Below are positions 51,259 through 63,051 of a stretch of DNA of 64,000 nucleotides, piece after piece (within the stretch, counting starts at the first letter, position 1; each line of letters begins with the position of its first letter). The position numbers and the translations under genes are program-made. The notes under the pieces were generated by a model that was not told the DNA's origin, did not search any database, and saw nothing but the letters and a program-made list of their open reading frames with translations. Source of the stretch: Actinacidiphila acidipaludis (lineage in GTDB: Bacteria; Actinomycetota; Actinomycetes; Streptomycetales; Streptomycetaceae); the NCBI RefSeq assembly GCF_019890725.1, contig NZ_JAINZZ010000011.1:62001-126000 (forward strand), given 5' to 3'.

Positions 51259-52038
51259 GTGCGCCCCGCCTTCCCGCCTCCCCCGCCGGCCGCGCCCCCG
51301 CTGCTGGTGGTCGCGCACGGCTCCCGGGACCCGCGGCACGCGGCGACCGTGCACGAGCTGACCCGGCGGGTGGCGGGCGCCCGGCCGGGGCTGCGGGTGG
51401 AGACGGCCTTCCTGGACTTCACCGCGCCCTCGGTCCCGCAGGCGCTGCGCCGCCTCGCCGCCGACGGGGTCCGGGACGCGGTGGCCCTGCCCCTGCTACT
51501 GACACGGGCGTTCCATGCCAAGTCCGACATTCCCGCCGTACTGCGCGAGGTGACGGCCGAGTTGCCCGCGCTGCGCATCACGACCGCCGACGTCCTGGGC
51601 CCCGCCCCGCTGCTGACCGCCGCCCTCGAGCGGCGGCTGCGCGAGGCCGGGCTGCGCGACCGCGACCGCGCCGCCACCGGCGTCGTGCTGGCCGCCGCGG
51701 GGTCCACCGACCCCGAGGCGCGGGCGGTGATCGCCGGCGTCGCCCGCCGCTGGCAGCGCACCGGGTGGCGGGCGGTTCGTCCCGCTTTCGCCTCCGCCGC
51801 GTTGCCCCGGACGGAGGACGTTGTGCGGCAGCTCAGAGATGAGGGCGTAAGGTCGGTCGCGGTCGCACCGTACGTCATCGCGCCCGGCTTCCTGCCGGAC
51901 CGCATCGTGCGCGGCTCCCGGGAAGCCGGGGCGGACGTGCTTGCTCCCGTACTCGGGGCGGCACCGGAGCTGGTGGAGCTGCTGCTGCGCCGCTACGACG
52001 AAGCACGCCTGCCGGTCGGCAACCAGATAGTTGCCTGA
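51259..52038 (+). CDS. Sirohydrochlorin chelatase/cobaltochelatase (CbiX/SirB type)
   Basis: A 259-residue CbiX-like chelatase with two similar halves. The first has LLVVAHGSRDPRHAAT with the metal-binding His and later FHAKSDIPAV; the second has VVLAAAGSTDPEARAV and APYVIAPGFLPDRIV, where the His of HGS is replaced by Ala. It inserts Fe (or Co) into sirohydrochlorin, and beside the sulfite reductase gene it most likely makes siroheme. AGGAG lies nine bases before GTG 51259; GTG 51253 overlapping the permease stop is an alternative. Confidence 0.88.
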   Translation: MRPAFPPPPPAAPPLLVVAHGSRDPRHAATVHELTRRVAGARPGLRVETAFLDFTAPSVPQALRRLAADGVRDAVALPLLLTRAFHAKSDIPAVLREVTAELPALRITTADVLGPAPLLTAALERRLREAGLRDRDRAATGVVLAAAGSTDPEARAVIAGVARRWQRTGWRAVRPAFASAALPRTEDVVRQLRDEGVRSVAVAPYVIAPGFLPDRIVRGSREAGADVLAPVLGAAPELVELLLRRYDEARLPVGNQIVA

Positions 52039-52126
52039 GGGCAACCATGTGGCGGTCTCGTCGGTCGAACGACTGAGGCTTCCGGAGCCTTGAGACCTGG
52101 AGGACGACACCGGAAACGGCGGATGC

Positions 52127-53356
52127 ATGACCCAGACCGAGGAGATATTCCAACCCGGCGGGACAGGAGACGGAGGCGATAGCAAGGCCGACTCGGGGGG
52201 TACGGCGGCACCGGCACGCAAGGCGCCGCTGCCGAGGGCGACACCGGTCACGGTGACGCCGGCTCAACGGCCGGGGGTCCGCAAGGACCGGCTGGCCGCG
52301 CTGGACGGGCTGCGTTTCGCGGCCGCCATGGCGGTGGTGCTGTTCCACTTCATGGGCCAGACCAAGTGGTCGATGATCGGTATCTGGGGCCGGCCGTACG
52401 AGGAGACCTTCCCGTCCGTCCACCGGTACTTCGCCTTCGGGCGTCTGGGCGTCGAGCTGTTCTTCCTGATCAGCGGGTTCGTCATCTGCATGAGCGCGTG
52501 GGGCCGCACGCCACGGGACTTCTTCATCTCCCGGGTGACCCGGCTCTATCCCATGTACTGGGTGGCGATCGTGCTGTCCGCGGCGGTGATCTACTTCACC
52601 GACAGCCCGTTCGGGCACCCCAATCCGCGGCTGCTCTTCGCGAACTTCACGATGATGCAGCGGCCGCTGGGCGTGGACAACCTCGACCCGGTGTACTGGA
52701 CGCTCTGGCCCGAGCTGTGCTTCTACCTGATGTTCTCGGTGGTGGTGTGGAAGGGCCTGAGCTACCGGCGGGTGGTGATCTTCTGCGGCGTGTGGACGGT
52801 CGCGGCGGTCATCGCCCCGAGCGCCGGCCTGCCGCTGCTCACGCTGATCGTCAACCCCACGTCGGCGCCGTACTTCATCGCGGGCATGGCGTTCTACCTG
52901 ATGTACCGCTACCGGTCGACGCCGTTGCTGTGGGGCATCGTCGGCATGTCGTGGCTGCTGGCGCTGCACTTCCTGCTCGCGCCGAGCGGCGGCACCAACA
53001 ACTGGGGCACCTGGTCGCCGTGGCGGGGATGGCTGATCCTGGTCATCACCCTGTTCTACGCGGCGGTCGCGGCGATCGCGCTGGGCTGGACCCGCTGGAT
53101 CCGCTGGCGGTTGCTGACCACGGCGGGCACGCTGACGTTTCCGCTGTACCTGCTGCACGACGTGACGGGGATGACGTTCGCCCACTACTACGGGGACCGG
53201 ATGGACCCGCGGCTGCTGGTCGCGGTCTCCGTGGCGGTGCTGGTGGCGCTGTCGTACCTGGTGCACCGGTTCGCCGAGCGGCCGATCGCGCTGGCCATGC
53301 GGCGGTCCCTGAACACCGCGGCGTTCAGCCTGCAACCCCCCACACCGCGCCGCTGA
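52127..53356 (+). CDS. Acyltransferase family 3 membrane protein
   Basis: A 409-residue membrane protein of the OafA/acyltransferase 3 family. After a disordered first 50 residues come ten or so membrane helices, with KDRLAALDGLRFAAAMAVVLFHF at helix 1, where the His is catalytic, and FGRLGVELFFLISGFVICMS at helix 2-3. Such enzymes transfer acyl groups to exported polysaccharides, lipids or antibiotics. There is no clear ribosome binding site at ATG 52127, which may be reached from a promoter in the 88-bp gap after the chelatase gene. No partner gene adjoins it. Confidence 0.88.
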   Translation: MTQTEEIFQPGGTGDGGDSKADSGGTAAPARKAPLPRATPVTVTPAQRPGVRKDRLAALDGLRFAAAMAVVLFHFMGQTKWSMIGIWGRPYEETFPSVHRYFAFGRLGVELFFLISGFVICMSAWGRTPRDFFISRVTRLYPMYWVAIVLSAAVIYFTDSPFGHPNPRLLFANFTMMQRPLGVDNLDPVYWTLWPELCFYLMFSVVVWKGLSYRRVVIFCGVWTVAAVIAPSAGLPLLTLIVNPTSAPYFIAGMAFYLMYRYRSTPLLWGIVGMSWLLALHFLLAPSGGTNNWGTWSPWRGWLILVITLFYAAVAAIALGWTRWIRWRLLTTAGTLTFPLYLLHDVTGMTFAHYYGDRMDPRLLVAVSVAVLVALSYLVHRFAERPIALAMRRSLNTAAFSLQPPTPRR

Positions 53357-53432
53357 CCTGCGGCGCGAGCCCGCCCCGCGGTTTCCCGGCGGCTCTCCGG
53401 CGGTGATCACTGTAAGGGCCATCCTTCCTTCG

Positions 53433-53467
53433 GGGGTGGGGTTCTCCCCACCCCTGAGGGGGAGAAC
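53433..53467 (+). promoter_or_regulatory. Two mutually exclusive hairpins upstream of the MmpL gene
   Basis: GGGGTGGGG (53433-53441) pairs with CCCCACCCC (53446-53454), and GTTCTCCCC (53441-53449) pairs with GGGGAGAAC (53459-53467). Both stems are perfect 9-mers and share bases, so only one can form. They may be the terminator of the acyltransferase gene or, if transcription starts upstream, a switch before the MmpL gene. The rest of the 228-bp gap holds a -10-like TAGCGT at 53520-53525. Confidence 0.55.
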
Positions 53468-53584
53468 GCCCACCGGGAAGTCACCAGTTGGCCGGATGGG
53501 TCGTACCGCCCCCGCCCCATAGCGTCGTGAGTGGCAAGAGCGGCAGTCGCCGCCACCACCACGATCCTTACAAGGGGGCACCCC

Positions 53585-55891
53585 GTGAGTCGCGTACGCG
53601 CGCACGGCAGCAGGATGGGCATCGCGGCGGCGATGGGCAGCTGGAGCGCCCGGCACCGCTGGGCGGCGGTGGGCGGATGGCTGCTGCTCGTCGTCCTGGT
53701 CATGGTCATCGGCCAGGCGGCCGGCCGCTCCGACGTCGACGAGGACCGCTCGATGCCGGGCGAGGTCTCGCAGGCCGCCACCATCAACGACAACGCCGGA
53801 CTGGCGGACACGGCCGGCGAAATGGTCCTGGTCCAGGCCCGTCACACCGGCACCACGGCGGACGACCCCGCCTTCCGGGCCGCGGTCGCCGACGTGGTGA
53901 GCGCGGTGAAGGCCACCGGCAAGGTCACCGCCGTCACGTCGCCGTACACCACCAAAGCGGTCTCCGCCGACCACCGCTCGGCGCTCGTGCGGTTCGACAT
54001 GACCGGACCGAAGGACGACGCCGCCGACCAGGTGCAGCCGGTGCTCGACGCGGTCGCCGGGGTCCAGAACCGGCACCAGGACCTGAGGATCGCCGAGTTC
54101 GGCGACGCCAGCGGCAACAAGGCCGTCAACAACGCCTTCGGCTCGGACTTCAAGACCGCCGAGTACTCGGCCGTGCCGGTGGCGCTGGGCATCCTGCTCA
54201 TCGCGTTCGGCGCGCTGGTCGCCGCGCTGCTGCCGGTGGTGCTGGCCATGACCGCGTTCCTCGGCGCGACCGGCGTGGTCGCCCTGGTCAGCCACTCGGT
54301 GCCGATGAGCGACACCGCCAACTCCGTGATGCTGCTGGTGGGCCTGGCCGTCGGCGTCGACTACTGCCTGTTCTACCTGCGCCGGGAACGCGAGGAACGC
54401 GCGGCCGGACACGACCCGGCGACCGCCCTGCGGATCGCGGCCGCGACCTCCGGCCGGGCGATCCTGATCTCCGGCATCACCGTGATCGTGGCGATGGCCG
54501 GCATGCTCTTCACCGGCATCGGCGACTTCGAGGCCATGGGCGTCGCGACCATGATCGTGGTCGCGATCGCGATGATCGGCTCGGTCACCGTGCTGCCCGC
54601 CCTGCTGTCGCTGCTCGGCGAGCGGGTCGAGAAGGGCCGCCTGCCGTTCCTGAACCGCGGTGCGAAGACCGCGTCCGGCGGCGCCCGGAGCGGCGCCGGC
54701 AGCAGCCGCTTCTGGCGGACCGTGCTCCGGCCGGTGCTGCGCAACCCCAGGGCGGCGACCGTCCTGGCCGGCGGTGCGCTGGTGGCGATCGCGATCCCCG
54801 CGTTCGGCATGCACACCGCGAACCTGTCCATGGACCAGGAGCTCGGCGACCACCTGCCGATCATCCAGACCTACGAGGCGATCAACACCGCGTTCCCCGG
54901 CGGCCCGGACCCCGCGCACGTCGTCCTCAAGGCCGACGACATCACCGCGCCCGCGGTCACCAGGGCCATCGCCGGCTTCCGCGCCGAGGCCGTCTCCTCC
55001 GGGGCCAGCCGGGGCCCGGTCACCGTGACCGTGCACGCGGCGCAGAACGTCGCGCAGATCGACGTGCCGCTGGCGGGCGGCACGGACCGCGCCCAGGCCG
55101 AGGCCGACCTGCGGCTGCTGCGGGACCACGTCCGGCCCGACACCCTCGGCAAGGTCAGCGGGCTGCAGGCCCCGATCACCGGTGAGACCGCCGGGTCGAT
55201 GGACTTCAACCACAAGATCACCAGCAGCGTGCCGCCGGTCTTCGCCTTCGTGACCGTCTTCGCCTTCCTGCTGATGCTGCTGTCCTTCCGGTCGCTGACC
55301 ATCGCCGTGACCTCGATCGCGCTGAACCTGCTCTCGGTGGGCGCCGCCTACGGCGTGCTGACCATGGTCTTCCAGCACGGCTGGGGCGCCTCGCTGGTCG
55401 GCGCCACGGGCACCGGAGCCGTGGTGGCCTGGCTGCCGCTGTTCCTCTTCGTGATCCTGTTCGGCCTGAGCATGGACTACCACGTGTTCGTGGTCTCCCG
55501 GATCCGCGAGGCCCGGATGCGCGGCCTGAGCACCAAGGCCGCCATCGAGCAGGGCATCACCTCCACCGCGGGCGTGGTGACCAGCGCGGCGGTGATCATG
55601 GTGGCGGTGTTCGCGATCTTCGGGACGCTGTCGATGCAGAGCATGAAGCAGATGGGCGTCGGCCTGGCCTTCGCGGTGCTGATCGACGCCACCGTCATCC
55701 GCGGAGTGCTGCTGCCGGCCGTGATGAGCCTGCTCGGCGACCGCAACTGGTACCTGCCGCGCTGGATGCACCGGCTGCCCGACCTCACCCACGACGAGCC
55801 GGTCGTGGCGGCCGCCCCGGTCGCCGGCGGGCACCCGGCGCCGCCCGCGCCGCCGGTTCCGGTCGCGCCGACGGCCCCCGGCCGCTACTGA
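53585..55891 (+). CDS. MMPL-family (RND superfamily) transporter
   Basis: A 768-residue MmpL-type transporter with the doubled RND layout: helix 1 (about 25-45), a large outer loop, helices 2-6 (about 205-365), a second outer loop, and helices 8-12 (about 560-725). The proton-relay Asp/Tyr pairs are visible in [12 protein letters not shown] and [18 protein letters not shown]. These proteins export lipids, siderophores or hydrophobic compounds. GTG 53585 has AAGGGGG nine bases upstream; the tail is Pro rich and cytoplasmic. No regulator adjoins it, but a possible RNA switch lies upstream. Confidence 0.92.
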   Translation: MSRVRAHGSRMGIAAAMGSWSARHRWAAVGGWLLLVVLVMVIGQAAGRSDVDEDRSMPGEVSQAATINDNAGLADTAGEMVLVQARHTGTTADDPAFRAAVADVVSAVKATGKVTAVTSPYTTKAVSADHRSALVRFDMTGPKDDAADQVQPVLDAVAGVQNRHQDLRIAEFGDASGNKAVNNAFGSDFKTAEYSAVPVALGILLIAFGALVAALLPVVLAMTAFLGATGVVALVSHSVPMSDTANSVMLLVGLAVGVDYCLFYLRREREERAAGHDPATALRIAAATSGRAILISGITVIVAMAGMLFTGIGDFEAMGVATMIVVAIAMIGSVTVLPALLSLLGERVEKGRLPFLNRGAKTASGGARSGAGSSRFWRTVLRPVLRNPRAATVLAGGALVAIAIPAFGMHTANLSMDQELGDHLPIIQTYEAINTAFPGGPDPAHVVLKADDITAPAVTRAIAGFRAEAVSSGASRGPVTVTVHAAQNVAQIDVPLAGGTDRAQAEADLRLLRDHVRPDTLGKVSGLQAPITGETAGSMDFNHKITSSVPPVFAFVTVFAFLLMLLSFRSLTIAVTSIALNLLSVGAAYGVLTMVFQHGWGASLVGATGTGAVVAWLPLFLFVILFGLSMDYHVFVVSRIREARMRGLSTKAAIEQGITSTAGVVTSAAVIMVAVFAIFGTLSMQSMKQMGVGLAFAVLIDATVIRGVLLPAVMSLLGDRNWYLPRWMHRLPDLTHDEPVVAAAPVAGGHPAPPAPPVPVAPTAPGRY

Positions 55892-55947
55892 CCCCGACAC
55901 GGCCGCGGCCGCCCGCCCCCAGGAGCGGGACCGGCCGCGGCCAGGGC

Positions 55948-55984
55948 ACAGCGCCCCCGTACCCGTCGGGTACGGGGGCGCTGT
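55948..55984. terminator. Strong terminator hairpin after the MmpL gene
   Basis: A perfect 17-bp stem (55948-55964 with 55968-55984) with a three-base loop lies between the MmpL gene and the sigma factor gene. Its 3' end is eleven bases from the sigma factor's -10 box, so it insulates that promoter. Confidence 0.85.
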
Positions 55985-56010
55985 CGGTGCCCGCTAGTAC
56001 GGTGGAGAAC

Positions 56011-57015
56011 ATGACCGCAAGGGACAGTGCAAGTGCCGTGGCGGCGCCGGCCCCCGGCGAGGTGGAACAGCACCTGGAGGAGTACCGCGTCGAGCTGACC
56101 GGGTACTGCTACCGGATGCTCGGCTCGGTCTTCGAGGCCGAGGACGCCGTGCAGGAGACCCTGGTCCGCGCCTGGCGGGCGGCCGACCGCTTCGAGGGAC
56201 GGTCGTCGCTGCGCTCCTGGCTGTACCGGATCGCCACCAATGTGTGCCTGGACAGCCTCAACGCGGGCAAGCGCCGGGCCCGGCCGATGGACCTGTCCCC
56301 CGCGTCGCACGCCGACGCGGTGCTGCCGGACATGACGCCGGAGTCGATGTGGGTCGAGCCGGTGCCGGACATCCGCGCCGTCCCGTCCTCGGGCGACCCG
56401 GCCGACGTGGTGGTGTCCCGCGAGACCATCCGGCTGGCGTTCGTGGCCGCCCTGCAGCACCTGCCGCCGCGGCAGCGGGCGGTGCTGATCCTGCGCGAGG
56501 TGCTGGCGTGGAAGGCCAGCGAGACCGCCGAGCTGCTCGGCACCACCGTCGCCTCGGTCAACAGCGCCCTGCAGCGCGCCCGCGCCACGCTCGCCGACGC
56601 CGGTGTGGCCGCCGACTCCGCGCCGGCGGCGCCCATGGACGGCGATCAGGAGGCGCTGCTCGCCCGTTACGTCGACGCGTTCGAGCGCTACGACCTGGAC
56701 TCGCTGACCAGCCTGCTGCACGAGGACGCCACGCTGAACATGCCCCCGTTCCCGCTCTGGCTGCGGGGCCACGAGGACATACGCGCCTGGTTCCTGGGCA
56801 CCGGCATCGGCTGCAGGGGATCGCGGCTGCTGCCGGTCACCGCCAACGGCGCACCGGGGTTCGGCCAGTACCGGCCCGATCCCGGCGGCGGCCACCGCGC
56901 CTGGGCGCTCCAGGTGCTGGACATCACCGACGGCCGGATCACCGGGCTGACCTCATTCCTCGACACCCCGCGGCTCTTCCCCCTCTTCGGCCTCCCACTC
57001 GAACTCCCCGCCTAG
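56011..57015 (+). CDS. ECF sigma factor with C-terminal SnoaL-like domain
   Basis: A 334-residue sigma-70 family factor: region 2 (about 20-90, with [25 protein letters not shown] and [13 protein letters not shown]), region 4 (about 145-200, [41 protein letters not shown]) and a C-terminal NTF2/SnoaL-like domain (about 215-330, [29 protein letters not shown]). This type has no classical anti-sigma partner; the extra domain is thought to regulate it, perhaps by ligand. TAGTAC at 55995-56000 lies ten bases before ATG 56011, so the leader is very short. Its 3' end overlaps the convergent STAS gene by 63 bases. Confidence 0.9.
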   Translation: MTARDSASAVAAPAPGEVEQHLEEYRVELTGYCYRMLGSVFEAEDAVQETLVRAWRAADRFEGRSSLRSWLYRIATNVCLDSLNAGKRRARPMDLSPASHADAVLPDMTPESMWVEPVPDIRAVPSSGDPADVVVSRETIRLAFVAALQHLPPRQRAVLILREVLAWKASETAELLGTTVASVNSALQRARATLADAGVAADSAPAAPMDGDQEALLARYVDAFERYDLDSLTSLLHEDATLNMPPFPLWLRGHEDIRAWFLGTGIGCRGSRLLPVTANGAPGFGQYRPDPGGGHRAWALQVLDITDGRITGLTSFLDTPRLFPLFGLPLELPA

Positions 57016-57297
57016 CCCGGCCAGTTCCACCAGCGCCCGCAGATCCGCCGAGGCACCGCACAGCCGCACCCGGTGACCGGTGCGGCGCGCCGCCAGCCGC
57101 AGCCGGGCCAGCGCCGCGACCGCGCCGAGCCCGGCCAGGGGCTCGCCCTCCGGCGGCGCACCGGCCGCCGGCAGCCCGCTGACGTCCACGACGACCAGGT
57201 CGTCACCGGAGTCCGGGGTGGACGGTTCCCGCGTGCCACCGGCCGCCGCCACAGTGCTCCTCCTCGCCGCCGGCCCCCGGACGAAGGCCCCTGTCAT
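56953..57297 (-). CDS. STAS-domain protein (anti-sigma factor antagonist-like)
   Basis: A 114-residue protein whose core (about residues 30-100) follows the STAS fold: LVVVDVSGL, then [39 protein letters not shown]. The Ser/Thr normally phosphorylated before the central helix is not obvious, as this region reads [11 protein letters not shown], so switching by phosphorylation is doubtful. The tail is very acidic. It overlaps the sigma factor gene by 63 bases, tail to tail, a layout that could give antisense control and suggests, but does not prove, a functional link. Confidence 0.7.
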   Translation of the reverse strand: MTGAFVRGPAARRSTVAAAGGTREPSTPDSGDDLVVVDVSGLPAAGAPPEGEPLAGLGAVAALARLRLAARRTGHRVRLCGASADLRALVELAGLGGEFEWEAEEGEEPRGVEE

Positions 57298-57506
57298 ACC
57301 GACCGTGCGGGCCGCCGTAACTCATCGGGGTCCGGGCGTTTCCGGCCGGTCGTCCTGCTGATCCGCGCGGAAAAGCGGGAAACCCGGCGCAACTGCGGGG
57401 CGTGACGGTGCGAGACTTGCACGTGTCCGAACGAATGGCCGTTGACCGCGGCATATGCGAACGGACCGACGAACCGGCAGGCGGACGGACATTCGAGAGG
57501 CTGGGC

Positions 57507-58370
57507 ATGGCGGACGCGGTGTTCACGCAGGAACGGGCGCGGGCGGTACTGGACGCGGCGGGCCACCCCGACGCCGAGCTGATCTCCTTCGGCGAGAACG
57601 CGGTGTACGCCGCCGGGCGCCTGGTCATCAAGGTCGGCCGCAGTGCCGAGCTGGTGGACCGTGCCCGCCGCGAGGTGCGCACCGCGGACTGGCTCGCCAA
57701 GCACGACGTGCCCGCGGTGCGGTCGGCCGAGTCCGAGGTCAGGCTGGTCGAGGGGCACCCCGTCTCCTACTGGCAGCGCCTCCCCGAGGCGCTGCGGCCC
57801 GCGGAACCCGCCGACGTCGCCCCGCTGCTGCGCCGCGTCCACGCGCTGCCGGAACCCGACTTCGGGCTCCCGCGGCGGGATCTGCTGGGCGGGGTGGAAC
57901 GCTGGCTGCGGCTGGCCGGCGACGCCATCGACCCGGCCGACGCGGCGTATCTGCGCAAACGGCGTGACGGCTTCGCCGCGTCCGCGGCCGCTCTGGAGCC
58001 GCATCTGCCGCCCGGCCCGATCCACGGCGACGCACTCCCCCGCAACGTGCACATCGGCCCCGACGGGCCCGTCCTCGTCGACCTGGAGACGTTCTCCTCG
58101 GACCTGCGGGAGCACGACCTGGTCGTCCAGACCCTCAGCCGTGACCGCTACGGAGTCCCCGCCGCCGCCTACGACGCCTTCACCGCCGCGTACGGCTGGG
58201 ACGTCGCCACCTGGCCCGGCTGCGACGTGCTGCGCGGCGCCCGCGAGACCGCGAGCTGCGCCTGGGTCGCCCAGCACGCGCCCGCCAACCCGGCCGCCCT
58301 CACGGAGTTCCGCCGCCGTGTCGCCTCGTTGCGCGCGGCCGACGCCACGGTCCGCTGGTACCCGTTCTGA
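57507..58370 (+). CDS. Aminoglycoside/choline-type phosphotransferase family protein
   Basis: A 287-residue kinase-like fold: NAVYAAGRLVIKVGR with the ATP-binding Lys, catalytic loop IHGDALPRNVHI (the usual HGDxxxxN), and metal-binding VLVDLETFS. The C-terminal helical part carries the substrate site. It phosphorylates a small molecule; true aminoglycoside resistance is unproven. ATG 57507 has GAGAGGC about seven bases upstream; the frame is open to GTG 57402 but the added part is low in similarity to the family. Single gene divergent from the STAS gene. Confidence 0.82.
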   Translation: MADAVFTQERARAVLDAAGHPDAELISFGENAVYAAGRLVIKVGRSAELVDRARREVRTADWLAKHDVPAVRSAESEVRLVEGHPVSYWQRLPEALRPAEPADVAPLLRRVHALPEPDFGLPRRDLLGGVERWLRLAGDAIDPADAAYLRKRRDGFAASAAALEPHLPPGPIHGDALPRNVHIGPDGPVLVDLETFSSDLREHDLVVQTLSRDRYGVPAAAYDAFTAAYGWDVATWPGCDVLRGARETASCAWVAQHAPANPAALTEFRRRVASLRAADATVRWYPF

Positions 58371-58428
58371 CAGATGTCCGCCGTGCCGCGTCCGGGCCGA
58401 TCGGCCGCGCGGGGCGGGGAGCCGGGCG

Positions 58429-59145
58429 TCAGCCCGCGACGGGCGCGGAGGCGCGGAGGGGCCAGGCGGTGTCCACGGCGGTGTCGGTCGCCCCCTTCTT
58501 GCGGAGCCAGGCGGCGAAGTCCTCGGCCCACGCGGCGTACCAGCCGGCCTGCCGCGACTGGAGGTCGGCGAGGTCGGCCTCGGCCAGCTCCGGGAAACGC
58601 AGCGCCAGCGCGCGGGCCACCCGGACCGCGGCGAGCGCGTCCACACCCGCGTCGTGGGCGCCGTCCAGGGCGACCCCGTAGACCTGGCAGGCGGCCTGGA
58701 GCGTCCGCTTGCCGCGCCGGAACCTGTCCAGCGCCCGGTCCAGCACGAGCGGATCGACGACCGGCCCCGGTGACGCCCCCGCGGGCACCAGCGGCGGCAG
58801 CGCGTACCGCTTCAACTCCTCATCCAGAAGGGTGAGATCGAAGGGCGCGTTGTAGACGACGACGGGGACGCCCCGCGCCCAGTGCCCGCGCACCGCGTCC
58901 GCGACCTCCGCGACCACTTCCGGCGCCGGCCGCCCCTCGGCCGCCGCCCGTTGCGTGCTGACGCCGTGTATGGCCGTGGTCTCCGCCGGGATCGGCACCC
59001 CCGGGTCGGCGAGCCAGGCCCGGTGCCGCACCGGCTCGCCGCTCTTCACCTCGGTGACCGCGGCGGTGACGATCCGCGCCTGGTGCGGATCCGTGCCGGT
59101 GGTCTCCAGGTCGAAGCCGACCAGCAGATCCTCATGCCATGCCAT
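58429..59145 (-). CDS. DnaQ-like 3'-5' exonuclease
   Basis: A 238-residue DEDD-type exonuclease: motif I GFDLETTGTDP, motif II VVVYNAPFDLTLLDEEL and motif III AHDAGVDALAAVRV with the catalytic His five residues before the last Asp (DEDDh type). The C-terminal 70 residues are a helical region with a conserved QAGWYAAWAEDFAAWL segment seen in the actinobacterial stand-alone members. It may proofread, or trim RNA or DNA ends. GGAAGG lies about nine bases before ATG 59145; GTG 59160 is an alternative. The HEPN gene lies upstream on the same strand. Confidence 0.88.
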   Translation of the reverse strand: MAWHEDLLVGFDLETTGTDPHQARIVTAAVTEVKSGEPVRHRAWLADPGVPIPAETTAIHGVSTQRAAAEGRPAPEVVAEVADAVRGHWARGVPVVVYNAPFDLTLLDEELKRYALPPLVPAGASPGPVVDPLVLDRALDRFRRGKRTLQAACQVYGVALDGAHDAGVDALAAVRVARALALRFPELAEADLADLQSRQAGWYAAWAEDFAAWLRKKGATDTAVDTAWPLRASAPVAG

Positions 59146-59238
59146 GGCGCGTCCTTCCACCCGATTTCCCCCGTGTGCCCTGCCATCATCCCGTGGGCCA
59201 CTGACAGTCCCGCGCGCCGGGGGCGGGTGACGGCCGGG

Positions 59239-60486
59239 TCAGGACACCGGCCGCGAATCGGCCCAGATCCCCTCGAACTCCTCGCGGTAGACCTCGAAGA
59301 GGCCGCCCTCGGCGGGCCGTTCGCCCTCGACCACCCGGCGCGACCCGCCGCGCAGCACCATGACCGGGACCTCCATCCCGCGGGCGCGCCGCAGGTAGGT
59401 CTGCACGACCGCGAGACCGTCCCCGCTGTCGCCGTCCACGAGGTACGCGGTGAACCGCGGCGTCTCGTCGAACACCTGGATCTCGAACGCGCCCTGGTCC
59501 CGCACCCGGGCCCGCACCCGGCGCATGTGCATGATGTTCATCTCCACCGAGCGCCCCAGCTCACCGCGGCCGAGGCCCAGTTCGCGCTCGCGCCGGCGCA
59601 CCGCGCTGCTGGCGGGGTTGAGGAACGCCAGCCGCACCCGGCAGCCGGACTCCGCCAGCCGCACCAGCCGCCGCCCGGAGTAGTTCTGCACCAGCAGGTT
59701 GAGGCCGATGCCGATGGCGTCCAGCCGCCGGGCGCCGGCGAACAGGTCCTCGACCGGGAGCTGCCGCTGCAGCCGGACCCGGTCGGGGTACACCCCGATG
59801 ACGTCGGCGTACCGGTCGGCCACCAGGTGCTCGACCACGTCGACGGGCAGGCGCTGCGTCGCGTCGCGCGCGGCCCCGGCGCCGAGCAGTTCCAGCAGCC
59901 GTGCCGAGGCGCGTTCTGCCTGGTCCAGGACGGTCCGCGTCAGCGCCCGGTTGCGCGAGACGACGTGCCGGGCGACCTCCAGTTCGTCCAGCGCGAGTTC
60001 CAGTTCGCGCCGGTCGTCGAAGTACGGCTCGAAGCACGGCCAGTGCTGGACGACCAGCTCCCGGAGCTGGGGCAGCGTCAGAAAGCTCAGGACGTTGTCG
60101 TCGGCGGGGTCCAGCAGGAAGCCCTTGCGCCGGCTGACCTCACGGACGGCCACCGCGCGCTGCACCCACTCGCTGCCGGCCGGGCCGGCCGCGGCCACCA
60201 CCCACTCCTCGCCGTGCACCGGCTCGTAGATCGGGCGCAGCACGGCGTTGACGACGGCCCGCAGGCGCTGCTCGACGAGGTTGAGCCACACATAGGCCCG
60301 CCCGGCCCGGCGTGCGCGGGTCCGCACCTCGGCCCAGGCGTCGGCACCCCAGTCCAGTTCCGCTCCGATCTCCAGCGGGGCGGCAAGGGTGACCGCGCCG
60401 CTCGGATTCTCGGCGCTGGCGTCGCCAGCGACGTGCCGGTCGCCCTGCTCACCGCCACCCGGGAGCATCAGACCTCCGGACGTCAC
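59239..60486 (-). CDS. SAV2148-family HEPN-domain protein
   Basis: A 415-residue cytoplasmic protein of the actinobacterial SAV2148 family. Residues about 40-205 are helical and HEPN-like (RAYVWLNLVEQRLRAVVNAVL, then LRELVVQHWPCFEPYFDDRRELELALDELEVARHVVSRNRAL); an Rx5H element, RELVVQH, is the closest to the RNase motif Rx4-6H. The C-terminal half has beta-alpha units (RRLDAIGIGLNLLVQNYSGRRLVR and FEIQVFDETPRFTAYLVDG) like those of sensor domains. HEPN proteins are often RNases in defence or toxin modules, but this one is widespread in Streptomyces, so a core role is likely. Starts at GTG 60504 and ATG 60468 are also possible. Confidence 0.75.
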   Translation of the reverse strand: MTSGGLMLPGGGEQGDRHVAGDASAENPSGAVTLAAPLEIGAELDWGADAWAEVRTRARRAGRAYVWLNLVEQRLRAVVNAVLRPIYEPVHGEEWVVAAAGPAGSEWVQRAVAVREVSRRKGFLLDPADDNVLSFLTLPQLRELVVQHWPCFEPYFDDRRELELALDELEVARHVVSRNRALTRTVLDQAERASARLLELLGAGAARDATQRLPVDVVEHLVADRYADVIGVYPDRVRLQRQLPVEDLFAGARRLDAIGIGLNLLVQNYSGRRLVRLAESGCRVRLAFLNPASSAVRRRERELGLGRGELGRSVEMNIMHMRRVRARVRDQGAFEIQVFDETPRFTAYLVDGDSGDGLAVVQTYLRRARGMEVPVMVLRGGSRRVVEGERPAEGGLFEVYREEFEGIWADSRPVS

Positions 60487-60729
60487 CGTTCCACCGCCTC
60501 CCACCCCCGTCCACGATCAAGGAAGGGTACTGCGGTGCGAGGGGTGCCGCAGCCGTATCGACCCTACTTCACGACTACCGGAAAACCCCATCACCCTTGC
60601 GGTAGCAGCCTGTTGTGGCTAGGTCACCCTGAGGTGGGACCTGATGGGAGGATGCGGGTTGGCAACCCAACTGCCGGGCACGCGGAAGATGTCCCACGAG
60701 GTCCGGTTACGGAGTGGAAGAGTCACTAC

Positions 60730-62868
<2,139 letters not shown>

Positions 62869-62880
62869 GCGGGCCGGGGC

Positions 62881-62930
62881 CCGGAGGGCTGGGGTCCGGA
62901 GGGCTGGGCCGGCGGGTCCCGAGGGCTGGG
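62881..62930 (+). repeat. Short GC-rich tandem repeat between glgX and treY
   Basis: CCGGAGGGCTGGG occurs at 62881-62893 and 62896-62908, and as CCCGAGGGCTGGG at 62918-62930, spaced by short variable bases. It fills part of the 183-base gap between glgX and treY. The following bases contain further GGGGTCC repeats and possible hairpins. Confidence 0.7.
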
Positions 62931-63051
62931 CGGGGTCCGGGGTCCCGCCGGGGCGTCCGGCCCGTCCGGCGCGCCGCGGGGACCGAAATCCTCCGGGACG
63001 TTCGGTCCGTCCGACGCGCCATGGCCGCCGATCCGGGGTAGAGAAGACCCC

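Noticed and set aside
51875..55900. Very long minus-strand open frame (1341 codons) opposite the acyltransferase and MmpL genes
   Set aside because: It is rich in Gln, His, Arg and Gly as expected for an antisense shadow of membrane-protein genes, and it crosses two real genes.
58882..60729. In-frame N-terminal extension of GlgX by about 616 codons
   Set aside because: The extension is antisense to the exonuclease and HEPN genes, and GlgX has a normal length and a good ribosome binding site at 60730.
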